A stretch of DNA of 11,112 nucleotides from JAUYQR01 sp043727195 (GTDB lineage Bacteria; Pseudomonadota; Alphaproteobacteria; Rhodobacterales; Rhodobacteraceae): assembly GCA_043727195.1 (NCBI GenBank), contig JAYSYZ010000124.1, positions 1-11,112 on the forward strand. Reading direction: 5' to 3'. Below, piece by piece: positions 5,978 through 11,112 of this stretch; within the stretch, counting starts at the first letter, position 1, and every line of letters begins with the position of its first letter. A program made the position numbers and the translations under genes. The notes beneath the pieces are model-generated. The model saw nothing but the letters and a program-made list of their open reading frames with translations. It was not told the DNA's origin and searched no databases.

Positions 5978-6880
5978 TCAGATCACGTCCGGGCGGACCT
6001 TGCCACTGAACGGATAGCGCTTGCGGAAATCGTTACAGATATCCTCGAACGGGGCCCATTCGACGCCGGAATGCTTCGAGATATATTCGATCAGCCGTTC
6101 CAGCATCAGCAACACCTGCGGGCGCCCGGCCACGTCGGGGTGGATAGTGAAGGCGAAGACAGCGTAGTCCATCTCGCGGTAGACCCAGTCGAACTGGTCG
6201 CGCCACATTTCCTCGATATCGCGAGGGTTTACGAAGCCGTGGCTGTTCGGCGCCTTCTTCATGAACATCATCGGTGGCAGATCATCGACATACCAATTGG
6301 CGGCGATATCGACGAGGTCAATTTCGCGGCCGTGCTTCAGCGGGTGCATCCATTCCTTGGCCGTCTTTGAATAGTCGATGGTGTTCCAGCTATCTCCAAC
6401 CTTGGCATAGAAGGGCTGGAAATCGCGGTAGCCCTGGCTGTGGTCATAGGTAAAGCCGTGCTTCAGCAGCAGGGCGGCCGTGTTGGCCGACATTTCCCAC
6501 CAGGGGGCCACATAGCCGCGCGGCGCCTGTCCGGTCAGGCCCTTGATCAACTCGATCGACTTCACCAGAACGTCCTCTTCCTGGCTGGGCGTCATCGCGA
6601 TGGGGTTTTCGTGCAGATAGCCGTGGGCGCCAATCTCGTGACCACCCTTCACGATCATCTCCATTTCCTTTGGGAAGGTCTCAAGACTGTGACCGGGGAT
6701 GAAGAACGTGGTTTTCAGGTCATAGTTCTTGAACAGGCGCAGCAGGCGGGGAATGCCCACCTCAGTCGCGAAGATCCCGCGCTGGATGTCGGACGGGCTA
6801 TCACCGCCGCCGTAAGAGCCGATCCACCCCGCGACCGAATCTATATCGGTGCCGAAAGAGCAGTATATTTTCTTGGACAT
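5978..6880 (-). CDS. Polysaccharide-deacetylase-fold hydrolase, HP0310/cyclic-imidase-like
   Basis: The 300-residue protein has the NodB/CE4 fold. It resembles, over its whole length from memory, Helicobacter HP0310 (HpPgdA), whose group is structurally close to cyclic imidases and allantoinase PuuE. The metal ligands are visible as Asp14 (TDID, 11-14) with His86 and His90 in GAHGYLHEN. Further shared blocks are AGWIGSYGGGDSP (17-29), VAPWWE (124-129), the DLPPMMF segment and FTIHPDVAGRPQV near the C-terminus. There is no signal peptide, so it acts in the cytoplasm. The start is ATG 6880 because AGGAGG (6889-6894) lies 8 nt before it; TTG 6925 and ATG 6916 lack a ribosome site. It follows the amidase by 41 nt. 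The context points to a small amide, imide or ureide substrate rather than peptidoglycan (inference). Confidence 0.85.
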   Translation of the reverse strand: MSKKIYCSFGTDIDSVAGWIGSYGGGDSPSDIQRGIFATEVGIPRLLRLFKNYDLKTTFFIPGHSLETFPKEMEMIVKGGHEIGAHGYLHENPIAMTPSQEEDVLVKSIELIKGLTGQAPRGYVAPWWEMSANTAALLLKHGFTYDHSQGYRDFQPFYAKVGDSWNTIDYSKTAKEWMHPLKHGREIDLVDIAANWYVDDLPPMMFMKKAPNSHGFVNPRDIEEMWRDQFDWVYREMDYAVFAFTIHPDVAGRPQVLLMLERLIEYISKHSGVEWAPFEDICNDFRKRYPFSGKVRPDVI

Positions 6881-6888
6881 CGTGTCAT

Positions 6889-6894
6889 CCTCCT
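6889..6894 (-). promoter_or_regulatory. Ribosome binding site deciding the deacetylase start
   Basis: AGGAGG is 8 nt before ATG 6880 and lies downstream of the alternative starts at 6925 and 6916. The shorter 300-residue product is therefore favoured. Confidence 0.75.
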
Positions 6895-6921
6895 CTGATT
6901 TTTCTGCGTCGCTCATCGCGG

Positions 6922-8271
6922 TCAACCGCGAACAAGGGTTTCGATTGCCAGCCCCGCTGACAACACGGCGTGGTCATGGCCATGCGGGGCGCATAGCATG
7001 AACCCGGTGGGCAGGCCGTCACTGTCCTGCCCGGAAGGGATCTGAAGCCCGCACCAGTCAAGGAAGTTGCCGATGGCGGTGTTGCGAAGGGTGCGGAAAT
7101 TGTGGTGAAAGAACACCTCCACATCCTCCTCCAGGGGCGCGATCGGCATCGCTGTGGTGGGGGTTGTCGGGCAGACCAGGACAGCATTCTCCAGCCGGGC
7201 GTCGATGCGGGCGATCCAGTCGGCTCGGGCGCGGGTCAGGCGGATCAGGTCAACGGCCGTCATCCCGTCGGCCATGCGGATACGCTGCACCACGCGGGGG
7301 TCGATCTTCGCCCCATTGGGACCTGCAAGACGCTCGCGGTGGACATCCATCGCTTCGGCCGAGGCCAGCGGGCCATAGTGGCCCATCAGGTCGGATACCT
7401 CACGCAGTTCGGGCAGGGCAATCTGGCGCACCCGCGCCCCCGCCGCGCCCAGACGTGCCAGGGCGGCCTCGAAATTCGCAGCGACCGCGGGGGAAAGGTC
7501 GTCCATCATGTGGGTGTCGGGGATCACGAAGTTGAGCGATGACAGCGGCGCGGCTCCGACCAGCGGCGCGCTCAGGCCGCGCAGGGCGGCGTCGGTCAGC
7601 ACGCAATCGTCAACTGTCTGGGCCAGGGGGCCAAGGGTATCAAGCGTCCGCGACAAAGGGAAAACTCCGTTCATCGGGTAGTGCCCGACCGAGGTCTTGT
7701 AGCCTACGACACCGTTGAACGCTGCCGGAATACGGACCGACCCGCCGGTATCGGTGCCGATCGACACCGGCACTATGCCCGCCGCGACCACCGCGCCGCT
7801 GCCGGATGACGACCCACCCGGCGACCGGGCTACATGCAGATCGCACGGATTGCGCGGGGTTCCGTAATGCGGGTTCAGCCCGATGCCGGAATAAGCGAAT
7901 TCGGTCATATTCACGGTACCGACGCTGATCATTCCGGCGCGCAGTGCAGCGTTGACGAGGGCGGCATCGGCCGCGGCAGGGGCTGCATCTCGCAGCACTG
8001 CCGATCCGGCCGTGGTCACGCTGCCCTTCAGATCAAAGAGATCCTTCCAGGCTATCGGCACACCATCGACCAGACTGGCCGCATTGCCCGACCGCAGTCT
8101 TTCGTGTGCAGCGCGCGCTTCGGCTTCGGCCCTTGGGCGCAGGGTACGGATGAACAGCGCATGGTCGCCGTGCGCCTCGATCCGGTCAAAAACCTCGGCC
8201 ACCAGATCAACGGGGTCCCGCCGTCCGTCGCGCAGCTCCAGGGCCAGGTGTCGAACGGTGCCGATGGACAT
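6922..8271 (-). CDS. Amidase-signature family hydrolase
   Basis: The 449-residue enzyme hydrolyses a carboxamide or similar C-N bond in the cytoplasm. The Ser-cisSer-Lys triad is complete: Lys76 in GVPIAWKDLFD, Ser154 in PGGSSSGSGA, and the nucleophile Ser178 in GTDTGGSVRIPA. The 24-residue step between the two serines is the family norm. The length is typical for free amidases; GatA of the glutamyl-tRNA amidotransferase is usually longer and comes with gatC/gatB, which are absent, so this is a catabolic amidase (AtzF/AtzE- or malonamidase-like). The ATG lies 8 nt after the ABC ATPase stop, with only a GGGG-type site before it, so translation is probably coupled. Substrate unknown. Confidence 0.9.
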   Translation of the reverse strand: MSIGTVRHLALELRDGRRDPVDLVAEVFDRIEAHGDHALFIRTLRPRAEAEARAAHERLRSGNAASLVDGVPIAWKDLFDLKGSVTTAGSAVLRDAAPAAADAALVNAALRAGMISVGTVNMTEFAYSGIGLNPHYGTPRNPCDLHVARSPGGSSSGSGAVVAAGIVPVSIGTDTGGSVRIPAAFNGVVGYKTSVGHYPMNGVFPLSRTLDTLGPLAQTVDDCVLTDAALRGLSAPLVGAAPLSSLNFVIPDTHMMDDLSPAVAANFEAALARLGAAGARVRQIALPELREVSDLMGHYGPLASAEAMDVHRERLAGPNGAKIDPRVVQRIRMADGMTAVDLIRLTRARADWIARIDARLENAVLVCPTTPTTAMPIAPLEEDVEVFFHHNFRTLRNTAIGNFLDWCGLQIPSGQDSDGLPTGFMLCAPHGHDHAVLSAGLAIETLVRG

Positions 8272-8279
8272 GCCGGCCC

Positions 8280-9383
8280 CTATCCTACAATCAGCGTGGC
8301 GTCTTCGGGCGACCAGGCGACATAGCCCGCCGCGCCTGCAACCAACAGACCGCGGTACTTGTCCTCATGCCCCTCCAGGGTCACGGCATCGCCATTCGGC
8401 AGGGTCAGAACGATTTGCATGATGTGGCCGACCAGTTGCAGGCGATTGATCTGACAAGGAATTACATTTGCGCCGTGCCTGCCGCGCACCTCGGCCTCGG
8501 GTATGGTGCCGGGCAAGACCTGCATTGCCTCGGCCGGCAGGACAATGGATATCGCCGTCCCGGGCGGCACCGGCGCGCCATGCTGCACGGCTTCGAGCGG
8601 GCCGAAAACCGACTCGACCCCAACCTTGCCGTCCGCGCTGCCGCGCGCCATGCCCGAGATCAGCGTATTCGCCCCGATGAAGCGGGCCACAAAGAGGCTG
8701 GACGGACGGGTATACAGTTCGCGGGGCGGGCTGATCTGTTCAATCCGGCCCGCATTCATCACCACGATGCGATCCGACAATGCCAGCGCCTCGGATTGCG
8801 CATGGGTCACGAAGACGAAGGTGATGCCAAGATCGCGCTGAAGCAATTTAAGCTCGTTCTGGATGCTTTTGCGCAGGTTGGCGTCCAGCGCGCCCAGCGG
8901 TTCGTCCAGCAGCAGGATGTCAGGTTCCACCACCAGCGACCGTGCAAGGGCGATGCGCTGACGCTGGCCGCCGGACAAGCGCGTGGGGCGCACGTCGGCC
9001 ACATCGGTCAGGCCCAGCTTGTCAAGGATTCGGTCCACTTTGCGGTGTGCCTCGGCCAGGGGCGTCTGCTTGACCTCCAGCCCGAAATGCGTGTTCTGCC
9101 GCACCGTCATGTGCGGAAACAGCGCATAGTTCTGAAAGATCATCGAGGTTGGCCGCTGTTCGGGCGGCAGATCGTTGATCCGCTTGCCCCGGATCATCAG
9201 TTCGCCAGATGTGATCGTCTCGAAACCCGCAATCATCCGCAGTGTCGTCGTTTTGCCGCAGCCGGATGGGCCAAGAAACGCAATGAATTCGCCCTTGTCC
9301 ACGTCAAGATTGAAATCGATCACCGCAGGCGTGCCGTTCTCGTAAACCTTGCCGATATGCGAAAGTTGCAAGTCATGGGCCAA
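8280..9383 (-). CDS. ABC transporter ATPase, PotA-like (polyamine/opine/iron class), TTG start
   Basis: This 367-residue nucleotide-binding subunit powers uptake by an ABC importer at the inner face of the cytoplasmic membrane. Walker A GPSGCGKTT is at 38-46, the Q-loop Gln84 lies in FQNYALFPHMTV, the signature LSGGQRQR at 136-143, Walker B ILLLDEP (156-162) carries the catalytic Glu161, and the switch His194 is in VTHAQ. A tail of about 125 residues (from about 240) corresponds to the TOBE/OB-type regulatory domain of the PotA/FbpC/UgpC group. The start is TTG 9383, with GAGGA 8 nt upstream and no in-frame ATG nearby. It follows the binding-protein gene by 80 nt with a strong hairpin between them. 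No permease genes are found in the window. Confidence 0.92.
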   Translation of the reverse strand: MAHDLQLSHIGKVYENGTPAVIDFNLDVDKGEFIAFLGPSGCGKTTTLRMIAGFETITSGELMIRGKRINDLPPEQRPTSMIFQNYALFPHMTVRQNTHFGLEVKQTPLAEAHRKVDRILDKLGLTDVADVRPTRLSGGQRQRIALARSLVVEPDILLLDEPLGALDANLRKSIQNELKLLQRDLGITFVFVTHAQSEALALSDRIVVMNAGRIEQISPPRELYTRPSSLFVARFIGANTLISGMARGSADGKVGVESVFGPLEAVQHGAPVPPGTAISIVLPAEAMQVLPGTIPEAEVRGRHGANVIPCQINRLQLVGHIMQIVLTLPNGDAVTLEGHEDKYRGLLVAGAAGYVAWSPEDATLIVG

Positions 9384-9391
9384 GTAAACTG

Positions 9392-9396
9392 TCCTC
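9392..9396 (-). promoter_or_regulatory. Ribosome binding site supporting the TTG start of the ABC ATPase
   Basis: GAGGA on the minus strand ends 8 nt before TTG 9383. The ATG at 9376 is out of frame, so the TTG is the best start. Confidence 0.6.
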
Positions 9397-9426
9397 GGAT
9401 TCAGGTTGATCGTGTCTGGCGAGAGG

Positions 9427-9451
9427 GGGCCGGGGCATCATGCCCCGGTCC
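9427..9451 (-). repeat. Intercistronic hairpin between binding protein and ABC ATPase genes
   Basis: CCGGGGCA (9430-9437) pairs perfectly with TGCCCCGG (9441-9448) over a 3-nt loop, with two more G-C pairs outside one mismatch (9427-9428 with 9450-9451). On the transcribed minus strand no T-run follows. Such stems after binding-protein genes are known to protect the upstream message, giving more binding protein than ATPase. That function is inferred here. Confidence 0.6.
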
Positions 9452-9463
9452 GGTTTTTCAGCA

Positions 9464-10687
9464 TCAGGCCGACAGGAACTCGTCCCACTTGGTGATCAGC
9501 AGGTCGTATTCATCCGGCCACTGGTGCCAGTAGGCGACGTTTGCCGCACGGGTCTCCAGGCTGCCGCCATCGCGCAGGTCGCCTTCCTTGATGCCGCGAT
9601 CTTCGGCCCCGACCCACGGCGCACCTTCATACCAGAAAGCATATTTTTCGGGCGCCATGACCGCCTTGACCTTGTCGTTGGGCGAATAGTAGCCCTGCTC
9701 GGACACTGCAACAGCCGGGCCGCCCGACAGCCAGTAGTCGGCATAGGCGGTGACCGCATCAAGGTTCGGCGAGGATTTCAGCGCAGACACGCCGATCGCC
9801 CAACCACGGTAGCCCGTCTTCATAGTCGCGTAGGAACACTGCACGCCCTGAGCTTTGACGGCCATAACGGCAGGCTGCCAAGCATCGGCGATGATCATCT
9901 CGCCCGATGCCAGCAGGTTGACCAGTTCGCCGAAATCACCCCAAAGGGCCCGGAACTGGCCTTCCTTCTTCTTCGAGACAAGGAACTTGGCAGCTTCCTC
10001 GATAGCGGCGGCATCCGGGTTGCCCGGGTTCGCCACGCTAAGCAGGCCCAGTTCGTTCATTGCCATGATCGCCTGACCAAAGGCGATCAGTGGGTCGACG
10101 TTCAGACCGGTCTTACCCTTGAACTTCGGATCGAAGAGCGACGACCAGTTCGAGGCCTCTTCCGCATCAACGAGGTCGGGCCGGAAACCGATCGAGTCAA
10201 AGTTGTAGACCGTCGGCACCATGTTCAGTGCGGTCTGAGATTCATCGGTCCAGATCTGGCCGACGATCTGCGCGCGCGGTTCCCACTTGTCGGATGGCTT
10301 GAGGAAGCTCTCCCGGATGCCAGTCCAGTTCTTGAGCGCCGAGGTCTGGATCGGCGAGACGAGATCGGTCTGGACGATGGATGGCAGGCGCTCACCAATG
10401 ATTTCCCAGCAGTCGTATGCGGTCGAGCCCGACAGCAGTTCCGTCTGGGTGTTCGGGAAGATGTCAGCCTTGCCCGAAACAGATTTGACCCCAGACAGCT
10501 CCTTGAATTCGTTCAGGATACGCTCCTGCACGGTCACGGACAGGCCGACGGTGCGCAACTCCTGCGATGCAAGGTCCTGTGCGAAGGCCTGCTGCGCGCC
10601 AAGGAAAGGCATGCCGCCCGCCGCCAGCGCCATTGAGCCTGCGGTGGTCTGCAGGAACTTCCGTCTGGAAAGAGACATTTCGTTCAT
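9464..10687 (-). CDS. Tat-exported ABC solute-binding protein (PotD/family 1-like)
   Basis: The 407-residue periplasmic receptor captures the solute for the ABC importer. The N-terminus MNEMSLSRRKFLQTTAGS carries a near-perfect twin-arginine motif (SRRKFLQ, 7-13), then a hydrophobic stretch and a likely cut after AFA (residue 36), so it should be exported folded. The body has type-II binding-protein features: YNFDSIGFRPDLV, a SLFDPKFKGK segment, and a GEMIIADAWQPAV hinge region typical of PotD-like proteins for polyamines and related compounds. ATG 10687 has AGGAGG (10695-10700) 7 nt before it. It follows the SDR gene by 53 nt. The ligand cannot be predicted from sequence alone. Confidence 0.9.
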   Translation of the reverse strand: MNEMSLSRRKFLQTTAGSMALAAGGMPFLGAQQAFAQDLASQELRTVGLSVTVQERILNEFKELSGVKSVSGKADIFPNTQTELLSGSTAYDCWEIIGERLPSIVQTDLVSPIQTSALKNWTGIRESFLKPSDKWEPRAQIVGQIWTDESQTALNMVPTVYNFDSIGFRPDLVDAEEASNWSSLFDPKFKGKTGLNVDPLIAFGQAIMAMNELGLLSVANPGNPDAAAIEEAAKFLVSKKKEGQFRALWGDFGELVNLLASGEMIIADAWQPAVMAVKAQGVQCSYATMKTGYRGWAIGVSALKSSPNLDAVTAYADYWLSGGPAVAVSEQGYYSPNDKVKAVMAPEKYAFWYEGAPWVGAEDRGIKEGDLRDGGSLETRAANVAYWHQWPDEYDLLITKWDEFLSA

Positions 10688-10694
10688 TCTTCTA

Positions 10695-10700
10695 CCTCCT
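10695..10700 (-). promoter_or_regulatory. Strong ribosome binding site of the solute-binding protein gene
   Basis: AGGAGG, continuing as AGGAGGT, lies 7 nt before ATG 10687. This is the best site in the operon and fits high output of a binding protein. Confidence 0.7.
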
Positions 10701-10740
10701 GTGGTCTTTGCTTGGTTCAGTCTTCTTTTGTGCCGCCGGG

Positions 10741-11112
10741 TCAGTAGCGCCCGACAAGCAGTCCTCCGTCCACGACCACGATCTGTCCGGTCATGTATCG
10801 GGCGCCGTTGGATGCCAGAAACAGGATCACGTCGGCTATGTCGTCAGGTTCTCCGATGCGCCCCATGGGTATGTATTCGCCGCATTTGTCGGCATCGGGG
10901 CCGACCGAGTGTTCTTTCGACAAAAGCTGCGCGGTGCGGATGTAGCCGGGGGCGACGCCGTTTACCCGGATGCCATCGCGCGCAAGTTCTACTGCCAGCC
11001 CGCGCACCAGACCGACAACCCCAGCCTTGGCGGCGGAATAGTGGACATGTTCGTCCCAACCGTAGGCAACCCCCATGATGGAAGATAGCGCAATGACCGA
11101 TCCCGAGCGGCG
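10741..11112 (-). CDS. Short-chain dehydrogenase/reductase, N-terminus beyond window edge
   Basis: Only the last 123 codons are present; the frame is open to the right edge. VIALSSIMG carries the catalytic Ser, and HYSAAK gives the Tyr-xxx-Lys pair. The segment NGVAPGYIRT matches the conserved N-x-x-x-PG-x-x-x-T block after it. The C-terminus MTGQIVVVDGG is the classical-SDR ending. It is therefore a classical SDR of about 250 residues when whole, a FabG-like oxidoreductase using NAD(P). The missing Rossmann part (TGxxxGxG) must lie upstream. It is the first visible gene of the operon and likely acts on the transported compound or its product. Confidence 0.88.
   Translation of the reverse strand, partial: RRSGSVIALSSIMGVAYGWDEHVHYSAAKAGVVGLVRGLAVELARDGIRVNGVAPGYIRTAQLLSKEHSVGPDADKCGEYIPMGRIGEPDDIADVILFLASNGARYMTGQIVVVDGGLLVGRY

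Noticed and set aside
6881..6925. N-terminal extension of the deacetylase from TTG 6925
   Set aside because: AGGAGG lies inside the extension and 8 nt before ATG 6880, and the HP0310-like similarity begins at the later start.
8367..9533. Plus-strand frame of 388 codons opposite the ABC ATPase
   Set aside because: The opposite strand has all ABC motifs; this frame spans a hairpin and a gene boundary and shows no family features.
9440..10636. Plus-strand frame of 398 codons opposite the binding protein
   Set aside because: It is antisense to the Tat-exported receptor, with an Arg/Asp-rich product and no ribosome site.

Overview
The window is GC-rich bacterial DNA, most likely from an alphaproteobacterium of the Rhodobacterales type. 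This rests on the ParE sequence style, the dense Tat-type leaders, GC-rich codon use, and GC-rich inverted repeats between genes. No database was consulted, so every name comes from motifs and remembered family sequences.

Left part (1-4670). A partial NAD-dependent extended-SDR sugar epimerase/dehydratase (minus strand, running off the left edge) is divergent from parE, the ATPase subunit of topoisomerase IV (plus strand). A 130-bp region with a dyad lies between them. After parE comes a long imperfect hairpin (3001-3062), then a complete tRNA-Gly(GCC) gene with encoded CCA and its own Rho-independent terminator. Beyond the tRNA lies loose, partly degraded DNA. It holds a very small open frame, a Tat-type L,D-transpeptidase (minus strand, TTG start) and a short relic of a phage-type DNA methyltransferase in an AT-richer pocket. 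This stretch looks like a recombination scar next to a tRNA.

Right part (4671-11112). Seven genes lie on the minus strand, close-packed and apparently one operon. In order of transcription they are: an SDR dehydrogenase (partial at the right edge), a Tat-exported PotD-like solute-binding protein, a PotA-like ABC ATPase with a TOBE-type tail, an amidase-signature hydrolase, a polysaccharide-deacetylase-fold hydrolase of the HP0310/cyclic-imidase-like type, a 97-residue protein with a CNACG motif, and a COG0523/G3E (CobW-like) GTPase. The last two overlap by 8 bp. No permease genes lie in the window.

How the operon may work (inference): a small nitrogenous solute is bound in the periplasm and imported by an ABC transporter whose permeases are encoded elsewhere. 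It is then oxidised by the SDR, and its ring or acyl C-N bonds are hydrolysed by the metal-dependent deacetylase-fold enzyme and by the amidase. The G3E GTPase, perhaps with the small Cys protein, would supply metal to the hydrolase. The substrate cannot be read from the sequence.
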